Below, piece by piece: positions 15,646 through 22,879 of a stretch of DNA of 64,000 nt. Made by a program: the position numbers and the translations under genes. The notes under the pieces were generated by a model. It was given only the letters and a program-made list of their open reading frames with translations. It searched no databases and was not told where the DNA came from. Where the stretch lies: positions 62,001 through 126,000 of IMG/VR virus record IMGVR_UViG_3300042305_002533. The stretch is one strand, 5' to 3'. The first letter of the stretch is position 1. The number at the start of each line of letters is the position of its first letter. Origin of the DNA: a virus.

Positions 15646-16237
15646 CATGTTGAGCGGGGGCCTGACTTCGACGTCGATCAAGCGCCCAGGCGAGCCAATG
15701 ATTCACGCCGTGAAAACGGAAGGCCCGCTCGGTAACCTGTTGAAGTCGATGGTCCCCGGGCCCTCGATGCACGTGATGCTCCGCGACATGGTGCCGTCGG
15801 CGATGAGCGGCGATGATTGCGGCTGCGACAACGTAGAAATCTTGAAGAAGCTGTCGTCCAAGAAGTACCAGCTGATCCTCGCGTACATTCATTACGGAGA
15901 TCAACTACGGGCGCTCTACCGGGACGGCATCTACGAGCACTTTCAGGAGCACCTGGAAGAGGAGCGCGCCCAGCTCTATCAGATCAACAAGAAGGTCACC
16001 GCCCTGGGGCATGACGCACCTTGTTGTCCGGGCGAAGTGCCGCCGGTGCCGCTCAACGACGCCAAGGCGATTTTTCGTGTCGCCCTGAAGATCGAAGAAG
16101 AATCGGTGCAACTCTGGTCCGATCTTTTCCGTCAAACCGACGACGACGTCGCCCTCAACGGCATGGCCCAGACGTATGCCCAGGAGTGCCAGGGGCACGC
16201 AGACGATCTGAAGCGCTATCTGCGGAGCTGTGAATGA
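15626..16237 (+). CDS. Ferritin-like four-helix protein
   Basis: A 203-residue protein that overlaps the end of the RNA polymerase gene by 20 nt (GGAG seven to ten nt before the ATG). After a ~65-residue N-terminal extension, including a CGC triplet region, the C-terminal ~130 residues resemble bacterioferritin/Dps-like helices: YIHYGDQLRALYRDGIYEHF, then EHLEEERAQLY and LKIEEESVQLWSDLF, with Glu and His at positions suited to a di-iron site. Two CC/PG residues separate the helix pairs. Role unknown in phage; ferritin-like folds can also be purely structural. The N-terminus carries a perfect dispersed palindrome (15702-15714) encoding IHAVKTEG. Confidence 0.65.
   Translation: MNRKLADMLSGGLTSTSIKRPGEPMIHAVKTEGPLGNLLKSMVPGPSMHVMLRDMVPSAMSGDDCGCDNVEILKKLSSKKYQLILAYIHYGDQLRALYRDGIYEHFQEHLEEERAQLYQINKKVTALGHDAPCCPGEVPPVPLNDAKAIFRVALKIEEESVQLWSDLFRQTDDDVALNGMAQTYAQECQGHADDLKRYLRSCE
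15702..15714. repeat. Dispersed palindrome, TTCAC-GCC-GTGAA
   Basis: Perfect arms, 76 nt into the ferritin-like gene. Confidence 0.9.
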
Positions 16238-16611
16238 GTCACGTTAGCGGCCACGAGACACCTCAAGTAAAACGAGAGCGCGGGTTCTACCGGGACCCCG
16301 ATCCCCGTTTCAAAGACTTCAAGGGGAAGTTTGAGGACGCATCTCGGAGCAATGGCGAACGGCAGATCAAAGAGGCGGCGATTCGACACGTGCTTGCCAA
16401 GTTCGCGCTACTCGACGAGGCCGGGAACCCCATCGACGGCCTCACCGAAATTATCCGGGGCGACGACTTCGGCTATACTAAGCGCCGCGCTGGACGGCCG
16501 GCCCGGATGAGTGATGAAAAACCTGTCTGGGGGCCGCCATCCGGACTCGGTGCAGGTTGGACGGCGGATCAACTAGGCTGGAACCAGGGCGTGTCGTACG
16601 GAGGTGTGTAA
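16234..16611 (+). CDS. Hypothetical protein between polymerase halves
   Basis: A 125-residue basic protein joined to its neighbours by ATGA at the start and TAATG at the end. It has RERGFYRDPDPRFKDF near the N-terminus and a Gly/Trp-rich tail (GLGAGWTADQLGWNQG). No family recognised. A TATACT hexamer at 16492-16497 lies inside it, about 115 nt before the next gene. Confidence 0.75.
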   Translation: MSHVSGHETPQVKRERGFYRDPDPRFKDFKGKFEDASRSNGERQIKEAAIRHVLAKFALLDEAGNPIDGLTEIIRGDDFGYTKRRAGRPARMSDEKPVWGPPSGLGAGWTADQLGWNQGVSYGGV

Positions 16612-17891
16612 TGTCTGATGGGACTAACGTGGCTGACGCCGCGAAGAAGATCGACTTTAAGAAAATCTACGAAGGCGCAAAAGACCTCGGGCTCAAGGGC
16701 TACGAAGGCGCAAAAGACCTCGGGCTCAAGGGCTACGAAGGAGCGCGAAAATATCTCCTTGATCCTGCTTACGAGGGCGCAAAAGGCTTCGTTACAAGCC
16801 CGACGGCGGCTGTTAGCCAGCTGGGCACAGATCTATCAACCCTCGCCCCAACGGCCGCCCGTGCGCTGGGGACTGTCGCCGTACCGATTGCCGGTTACGA
16901 AGTTGGCAAACGTATCGTTGGTGGACGAAAGCACGATCACGACGACCATCACGGAATGGTCGTCATGGCTTCCGAAAAAGTAGCTGAAATTCAGCAGGCG
17001 GCACAGTACGCCGTGCTGGCGCATTACAAACTGGCTTTCAGCCCTATCCAGGCCGGCGGCCAGGCCTTGAAGACCTTCGGCGGCGCAGTTCGCCAAGGGT
17101 TTGGGGCGTTGCGCGGTGAAGGCGGGTCTCTGGCAAACGCCGGGAAAGCTTTCATGCAGGCGGGCGGCGGGAATGCCGCTGCAAATATTGGGGCGGGGAG
17201 CGCCGCAGCCCTAGGCACCACCTATCTTGCCGGCCGGGGGCTAGGGGCGGGCTTGCGTAGCGGGCAGCAAAAGAACGGGTTTGCAATCACCCCCTCGGGG
17301 CATGCGCTCGACGCCGCCCGAGCACGGAACGCCATGCAGAGCCGCCAAGAGATGCAAGACATCGACAAGGCGTACGCCGAAAAAAACCCGATCATTGGGG
17401 CTATATCTTACAACCCTATTTCGCGCGCGTATGATGCCGCACGCCTGCGGATGCTGCAGGACACGGCGGGTAAGCATGAACGCGGAGAAAACGCGTACAA
17501 CCCGCTCGGGGGGCTGCTAACGCCCCTTGAAGCAACGCCAAAGACGGCGTTTGTGCTGCCCGCACTTGCCGCGCTTAAAGGGGCATACGTTGCTAAACAT
17601 TTGGGCCCCACGATCACCGATGCGGGCCATGAGTATGAGTCTGCGCTGGCTCGTAAAAACATGCGAGATCTGGAGCGCGAGGAGGCGGCCTTGTCTGCCT
17701 ATGACACCGCCAACCCAAAGGCGGGCCGCACTATACAAGAGCGCGAAGACGCAGGCCGCCTAATGGAACTGCGCGCCCGAGGTCTTTCGCACATAGCGAG
17801 GCAGCACGATCAGGGGCGGCTCGCCATAAATCCCTTCGGGGGACGTCTCACTCCGAGCGAACTAGCAGAAAAAGCTCTGCAACCACGCTAA
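16611..17891 (+). CDS. Virion-associated protein with YEGAKDLGLKG repeats
   Basis: A 426-residue Ala/Gly-rich protein. It opens with two exact copies of an 11-residue repeat (YEGAKDLGLKG; a 33-nt direct repeat at 16668 and 16701) and two diverged copies. A His/Asp cluster (KHDHDDHHG) may bind metal. The middle has Gly-rich hydrophobic segments that could insert in membrane. It carries the EKVA and HYKLA motifs shared by many proteins of this module. The ATG has GGAGGTG upstream; an upstream frame extension is rejected. Probably an internal head or ejected protein, by inference from neighbours. Confidence 0.7.
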   Translation: MSDGTNVADAAKKIDFKKIYEGAKDLGLKGYEGAKDLGLKGYEGARKYLLDPAYEGAKGFVTSPTAAVSQLGTDLSTLAPTAARALGTVAVPIAGYEVGKRIVGGRKHDHDDHHGMVVMASEKVAEIQQAAQYAVLAHYKLAFSPIQAGGQALKTFGGAVRQGFGALRGEGGSLANAGKAFMQAGGGNAAANIGAGSAAALGTTYLAGRGLGAGLRSGQQKNGFAITPSGHALDAARARNAMQSRQEMQDIDKAYAEKNPIIGAISYNPISRAYDAARLRMLQDTAGKHERGENAYNPLGGLLTPLEATPKTAFVLPALAALKGAYVAKHLGPTITDAGHEYESALARKNMRDLEREEAALSAYDTANPKAGRTIQEREDAGRLMELRARGLSHIARQHDQGRLAINPFGGRLTPSELAEKALQPR

Positions 17892-17894
17892 ACT
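17889..17894 (+). promoter_or_regulatory. -10-like TAAACT, 6 nt before beta-prime C-terminal gene
   Basis: Starts at the stop codon of the previous gene. No -35 box or Shine-Dalgarno seen; compatible with a near-leaderless transcript. Confidence 0.4.
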
Positions 17895-17900
17895 AGGCGC

Positions 17901-19706
17901 ATGCCTACGCCCATCTCCGTTGGTCACTTCTTGATCAACGACGTCTTGCCCGAGACCCACAAAATCACCGGGCCGGTCACGAACAAAAACGTGCACGATC
18001 ACGTCGTCGGTCTGGCCAAAGCTAACCCCGCCGAGTACGTGAACGTCATCACGGCGCTTAAGCGGCGAGGCGACGAAATTGCCACACTTGAAGGTGTGAG
18101 CGTCGGCCTTGACGACATCGCACCCGATTACAAAGCACGCGACGCGATCTTGAAACCCGCGATTGCGAAGATTGAAAAAGCCAAGACCGAGAGCGAGCGG
18201 GAAAAGCTCGTCATCGAGGCGCAGAACGCGCTACTGGAGTACACAAAAAAGCACCCCGGCTCGATGACGCATATGGCACTTTCCGGAGCGCGCGGAAACC
18301 CCGCACAGCTCATGAAGATCGTCGCGACGCCGCTGGCGGCGGTGCACCCGAAGCACGGTATCGAGCGGATACCCATCAAGCGGAGCTACTCCGAAGGGTT
18401 GACCGCCGCCGAGTACTGGTCGACCGTGCCTGAGGTTCGCGCCAATAACGTCGCTACCGTGGTGTCGGTCTCCGAGCCCGGAGAAGTCGCCAAAGTCCTC
18501 GTCAACAACATGATCGGGACGACTGTCACGCGGCCGGATTGCGGAACAAAAAACGGCGTGCACATGCGCCTCGACGACGGCCACATTCTGGACCGGTACG
18601 CACAAGCCAGTCACGGAGTAGCCCGCAACACCTTGATTACCCCCCGGCTCGTACAGGAGCTTAAAAGCAAAAACATCCAAGAGCTCCTCGTGCGCTCACC
18701 GATGACGTGCGCCGCTTCGCATGGCGTCTGCCAGCATTGCCAAGGGCACAGCGAAAAGGGGCAGCTTCACGGGATTGGCGCTCCGGTGGGCGTGCGTGCC
18801 GCACAGGCCCTGGCGGAGCCTTTGACACAGATGGCGCTCTCCTCGAAGCACGCCGTACTAACAATCAAAGAAAAAAAGTTGGAGCCTACGGGCCTCAAAG
18901 GTTTCCGCCAATACCTTGAAATTCCAAAAGCGTTCAAATACGAAGCGGTACTCGCCCCGCAAGCCGGGCTTGTAACAAAAATTGAGAAGGCGCCGCAAGG
19001 CGGGCACTATGTTGTCGTTGGTGCTGAAAAGCTTTACGTCCGCCCAGAACTCAGCGTTACCGCGCACGTCGGGATGCACGTAGAGCACGGAGACGCTTTG
19101 ACCAACGGTGTGCCTAATCCGCAAAAAATCGTCGCCGCAAAAGGCCTCGGGGCGGGCCGCGCATATTACGTCGGGGCCATTCACCGGGTCTACCAAGGCG
19201 AAGGCATAAACTTGGATAGGCGTCACCTGGAGCTCTTGGCCAAGAGCGAGATGAACCACGTCCGCCTTCTAGACGCCGACCCAGAACACCCCGAGTTTCT
19301 CAAAGGCGACGTCATTAACTACAACGCCTTCCGAGAAGCGTACTCCAAAGACGTCACACACATGCCGCTCTCCGAAGCTATAGGAAAGCGGCTGGGGCAA
19401 GAGATACTACACCACACGGTCGGAACCCCAATAACGCCGGCTCTTGTAAACGAGCTGAAAAGCAAAGGCGTTCGCGAGGTCCTTGTAAACAAGCGGCTCC
19501 CTCCGGTAGAATTTGTGATGAAACCATTCACCATGAACCCGCTACACGAAAGTGATTGGATGGCGCGGCTGGCGCACCGGTACCTCAAGGGGTCCATTCA
19601 GCAGGCGGCGCAATTTGGAGAAACGTCCGACATTCATGGCGCCCACCCAATTCCGGCTTACGCTTACGGAGCCGAACTTCGCCACGGCCCGTCGGGCGGA
19701 TACTGA
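17901..19706 (+). CDS. DNA-directed RNA polymerase beta-prime, C-terminal part
   Basis: A 601-residue protein covering the part of beta-prime after the catalytic loop. SGARGNPAQLMKIVATP matches the bridge-helix SGARG motif; the following PIKRSYSEGLTAAEYW matches the trigger-loop and PITxxFREGLxxxEYF region. A zinc site is formed by the DCGT Cys and the CAASHGVCQHC cluster. GAPVGVRAAQALAEPLTQM matches GExVGIIAAQSIGEPGTQL. The C-terminal ~100 residues resemble the end of beta-prime. It must pair with the 9667-15645 chain, from which it is separated by three genes. The start is ten nt after the previous stop, with TAAACT six nt before the ATG and no clear Shine-Dalgarno. Confidence 0.93.
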   Translation: MPTPISVGHFLINDVLPETHKITGPVTNKNVHDHVVGLAKANPAEYVNVITALKRRGDEIATLEGVSVGLDDIAPDYKARDAILKPAIAKIEKAKTESEREKLVIEAQNALLEYTKKHPGSMTHMALSGARGNPAQLMKIVATPLAAVHPKHGIERIPIKRSYSEGLTAAEYWSTVPEVRANNVATVVSVSEPGEVAKVLVNNMIGTTVTRPDCGTKNGVHMRLDDGHILDRYAQASHGVARNTLITPRLVQELKSKNIQELLVRSPMTCAASHGVCQHCQGHSEKGQLHGIGAPVGVRAAQALAEPLTQMALSSKHAVLTIKEKKLEPTGLKGFRQYLEIPKAFKYEAVLAPQAGLVTKIEKAPQGGHYVVVGAEKLYVRPELSVTAHVGMHVEHGDALTNGVPNPQKIVAAKGLGAGRAYYVGAIHRVYQGEGINLDRRHLELLAKSEMNHVRLLDADPEHPEFLKGDVINYNAFREAYSKDVTHMPLSEAIGKRLGQEILHHTVGTPITPALVNELKSKGVREVLVNKRLPPVEFVMKPFTMNPLHESDWMARLAHRYLKGSIQQAAQFGETSDIHGAHPIPAYAYGAELRHGPSGGY

Positions 19707-20611
19707 TGTACAACTTTCACGACGTGAAAATTGCAGCCGCTGAAGCGGCACTAAGCCGGTACGGGCTGGACAAGACAGCCACGATGGCTGACTTCCTCGC
19801 GGGGCTTAAACGCACCGGTCAAGGTGCGGGAGTCGGCGGAGCCGTTGGCGGAGTCCTGGGCGCGGCCAAGGGGTTATATGAAGGCCCGGCGCGCGAAGAC
19901 GGAGCCCCCGCAACCTTCTCCGAAAGATTGAGGGAGGCGGGGCGGCAGGGGCTTCGAACCGGCCTGCTGGGCGCGGCGGTAGGGGGCCTCCACGGCCTAT
20001 CTAAAAAAGGTCCTGAGATGGGTCGTGGCGGAACCGGCGCCGAACCCAATCTCTTGCGGCGTTTGTTTACCGCAAAGACCGGCCCGGGCGTGAGCCTCAT
20101 TAAAGAGCTTCCCCGCGAGGTTGTTTTTGGAAGCCCCTTGACGCTCGCGCGCCAACACAACATTTTAACGAGGTATCTCGCGGGGCCCGGGGCGCCAATT
20201 ACGGCCAAGCACCACCTTCAAGCCATCGGAAAAGGTTTCAAGAACTTTTACTGGAGCCCTAATATCGGCGCGAACACGCCTGGGGCGAAAGCGTGGCACT
20301 ACTCCACCCAGGCGCTTAATTTAGGGCTAAGCGGTCTAGACCTGTACAACGCCGCCAAAACTGACGATCCAAATGTTCGTCGTGGTGACATCGCAAGCGC
20401 GGTTGCAGGCCTGGCCACTGCTCCGATTGCTAGCCGCCTTGGAATTCCGGGAGCTATTTTGAGTGACGCTATCCGAACCGGGGCGCGAAAATTGGTTCAA
20501 AAAGACACTCCGCGATACACGCCAGAGTATGATCCTCAAGAACATCTTCTCTTGGCACTCAAAGGGCTGCGCGCTTACGACGACGTAAACACGCTGCCGC
20601 CCTCGACCTAA
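19706..20611 (+). CDS. Virion-associated protein with glycine-zipper segment
   Basis: A 301-residue protein starting at an ATG that overlaps the polymerase stop (TGATG). A perfect palindrome (19716-19728) lies ten nt inside and encodes FHDVK. Residues ~30-60 form a Gly/Ala zipper (GAGVGGAVGGVLGAAKG) suited to membrane insertion; a second small-residue segment follows at ~90. It has K-I-A and K-T-A motifs near the N-terminus, as do many neighbours. No family recognised; a DNA-ejection or internal virion role is inferred. Confidence 0.7.
   Translation: MYNFHDVKIAAAEAALSRYGLDKTATMADFLAGLKRTGQGAGVGGAVGGVLGAAKGLYEGPAREDGAPATFSERLREAGRQGLRTGLLGAAVGGLHGLSKKGPEMGRGGTGAEPNLLRRLFTAKTGPGVSLIKELPREVVFGSPLTLARQHNILTRYLAGPGAPITAKHHLQAIGKGFKNFYWSPNIGANTPGAKAWHYSTQALNLGLSGLDLYNAAKTDDPNVRRGDIASAVAGLATAPIASRLGIPGAILSDAIRTGARKLVQKDTPRYTPEYDPQEHLLLALKGLRAYDDVNTLPPST
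19716..19728. repeat. Dispersed palindrome, TTCAC-GAC-GTGAA
   Basis: Perfect arms (TTTCAC/GTGAAA), ten nt into the 19706 gene. Confidence 0.9.
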
Positions 20612-20638
20612 CATGTCAGCGATAAGGAGCTTCGCAAA

Positions 20639-22801
20639 ATGAGTCTGCTAAAGCATGCAATGGTGGCCGGCATCAATGACGCCCTCGTCGACAATGGTGT
20701 CGTGTCGTGGCCGAATGAGGCGGTCGGGTTCGAGGTGTGCTCGAAGATCGCGGCCGATCTAGACGGCCCCGACGTGCTGCCCGAGGGCGGCCTCTCGGGG
20801 GAGAGCGCGCTCCTCATCGGTAATCGGATCAAGGAGGCCTCGGAGCTTCTGATCGCCAATGGCTATGGCCAAGACCCGGAGTCGGCGCTGCGCACCAAGC
20901 AAGCAGCGGAGATGAACTTCGAGGACCGCGCTGCGATGGTAGCCGAGGCGTGTATGTCGAAGGCCGCCGCCGAGGCGTCGCTCACCGACGTTGGGCCGAA
21001 TACCGCAGAGTCGGCGGCGCAGACCGATCAGCATGCGGCGCTTGATCTCAAGAACCGCGCCATGAACAAGTACCTCACCGGCGTCGGCCGTACGATGTTC
21101 CCGAGCGGGGGCGTCATAGGCCAGCAGATGATGGCGCCCGAGCGCCAGTCGGGCCCTGCGATTTCTAACAGCCTGACGTCGTTGGATAAGCAGGCGAATG
21201 TATCGCGTCGAGAGATGGCGGAGTACCTGGCAGGTCTCGGCTTATCCCCCCAGCAAATTGCAGAGCAGCTGGGCCCGGAGCCGCGCATGGATAAGCTGCG
21301 GGAGGGCCTTGGCCGAGCGGGCGGGACTATCGCCGATTACCTCGGCCGCATCCCCACAAACCCCTTCGCGGGTGCGGGCGGGCAAGGCGTGCTCGGTGGG
21401 GCGAAGCACATCGGCGGAAACCTTCTACGGCACCCGGGCACCCATGCCGCCGCGCTCGCCACTGCTCTGTATGGTGGCAACAAGCTTATTAAAGGGCTAA
21501 CTGCGGACAAGGCAGACGCTGACGCTTTTATGCAAGCCGCCGCCGACGGCGGCAATGCAGAGATGGCCGACTATTTGGCCAGTAAGCAGGCCAACGAAGA
21601 CATGGCCGCTGCTGACCTCGCCGAGGCGTCGGACATGACTCCGGGGCCGACCCCGGGGGCCCTACAGCGCGCAATGATGTTCCTTAGCGGGCTGAAGAAC
21701 CGTATCCCGAGTTTCCGCCCGAGCCCGGAGGCTGTAGCGGCCGCCTCCGGCCTTGGGGAAGAGGGCGCTCCCGGGATGGAAGTCATGGCGCACCTCCTTG
21801 ATGGCGTGAAGACCGCCGAGGATGCCGAAGCCGCGCTGCAGCACGTATTCGAGTTGCAAGTTGCGAACGAGAAGACCGCGTCGGTCCAGCTGTATGAGGC
21901 GGTGCAGGAGAAGGTTGCTGACGAGGCTGCGGCCGCTGCGCAAGGCGCCAAGGAAGCCCCCGGGGCGCTCCGCCAAGCCGGAGCCGCAATAATGCGCAAC
22001 AAGCTTCGGACAGGCGCAGCGCTAGCAGGAACTGCCGCTGCCTTCTACGGCGGCAAGAAGTACCTCGACCACCGCAAGGCCAAGAGGGAAGAGGCGGCCA
22101 AGAAGGAAGAGGAGTCGAAGGCAGAAGAGAAGGCGGCGGCGCTTCTTGAGTACCTGAAGCAGGCTTCCGAGGGCGAGGCCGCTGCGAAAGCAGTTACGGA
22201 CGCCGGCAAGGAAGCCCCCGGGGCGTTCCGCCGAGCCGGAGAAGCAGTAATGCGCAACAAGCTTCGGACAGGCGCAGCGCTAGCAGGAACTGCCGCTGCC
22301 TTCTACGGCGGCAAGAAGTACCTCGACCACCGCAAGGCCAAGAAGGAAGAGGCGGCGCGCCAGCAAGAAATGTCGCCCAAGGCGGCCTCTCTACTGGAGT
22401 ACCTCAAGGCCGCTGCGGACGGTTCGCTTACGGACGTCGGGGAGAACACGCCCGAGTCGGCCGCGCTGACCGACTCCGTGGCTGAACTCGACATGCAGAA
22501 CCGCTCGCCCAATGAGTACCTCATGGGCGTCGGCAAGACCCGCATGTCGAACAAGGGCCAGGTCTACGCCGTGGAGGACGCGGGCCAGGACAATCCCGTG
22601 CAGACGCACAATCTGCCCACGGACGAGACCAAGAGCGCTGAGCTTGCGTACGTGAACAACTTCCGCAAGATCGCCGCCGATCTCGGGCCTTACCTTCCCG
22701 CGACCATGAGCCGCGACGAGAAGGTTGCGCACCTTCAGACCATGCTCGGCCTCCCGCCGTCCGAGCGCGTCCAGTACGTGCAGGCTCTTCGCGCCGGCTG
22801 A
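20639..22801 (+). CDS. Large virion-associated protein with internal duplications
   Basis: A 720-residue Ala/Glu-rich protein with a strong AAGGAG before the ATG. Two internal duplications are clear: a ~50-residue block (RNKLRTGAALAGTAAAF, then GGKKYLDHRKAK) repeated 86 residues apart, and a SLTDVGxNTxESAA...LxGVG block near residue 120 and again near 610. A single hydrophobic Gly/Ala stretch lies in each copy of the first block. Numerous K-[IVT]-A motifs are present (CSKIAADL, NEKTASV, QEKVADE, FRKIAADL, DEKVAHL). It ends at a strong terminator. Probably an internal or ejected virion protein; function not known. Confidence 0.75.
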   Translation: MSLLKHAMVAGINDALVDNGVVSWPNEAVGFEVCSKIAADLDGPDVLPEGGLSGESALLIGNRIKEASELLIANGYGQDPESALRTKQAAEMNFEDRAAMVAEACMSKAAAEASLTDVGPNTAESAAQTDQHAALDLKNRAMNKYLTGVGRTMFPSGGVIGQQMMAPERQSGPAISNSLTSLDKQANVSRREMAEYLAGLGLSPQQIAEQLGPEPRMDKLREGLGRAGGTIADYLGRIPTNPFAGAGGQGVLGGAKHIGGNLLRHPGTHAAALATALYGGNKLIKGLTADKADADAFMQAAADGGNAEMADYLASKQANEDMAAADLAEASDMTPGPTPGALQRAMMFLSGLKNRIPSFRPSPEAVAAASGLGEEGAPGMEVMAHLLDGVKTAEDAEAALQHVFELQVANEKTASVQLYEAVQEKVADEAAAAAQGAKEAPGALRQAGAAIMRNKLRTGAALAGTAAAFYGGKKYLDHRKAKREEAAKKEEESKAEEKAAALLEYLKQASEGEAAAKAVTDAGKEAPGAFRRAGEAVMRNKLRTGAALAGTAAAFYGGKKYLDHRKAKKEEAARQQEMSPKAASLLEYLKAAADGSLTDVGENTPESAALTDSVAELDMQNRSPNEYLMGVGKTRMSNKGQVYAVEDAGQDNPVQTHNLPTDETKSAELAYVNNFRKIAADLGPYLPATMSRDEKVAHLQTMLGLPPSERVQYVQALRAG
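21945..22358 (+). repeat. Direct repeat pair of about 150 bp, 258 bp apart
   Basis: 21945-22100 and 22203-22358 are near identical; from 21991/22249 about 95 bp match without a mismatch. The period is 258 bp (86 codons), so the reading frame is kept. Near identity including third positions points to a recent duplication. Confidence 0.85.
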
Positions 22802-22823
22802 AATCGCTTACAGCTAGCGCCTC

Positions 22824-22866
22824 CCAAACGCCTGCGGCTATACTAGCCGCAGGCGTTTGGCTTTTT
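22824..22866 (+). terminator. Strong terminator with a TATACT hexamer at its tip
   Basis: A 17-bp perfect stem (22824-22840 with 22844-22860), a 3-nt loop and CTTTTT. The tip reads CTATACTAG, so the strand also contains a good -10-like hexamer about 37 nt before the next start codon. It may end one transcript and start another. Confidence 0.9.
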
Positions 22867-22879
22867 GAGGAGCAGCACA

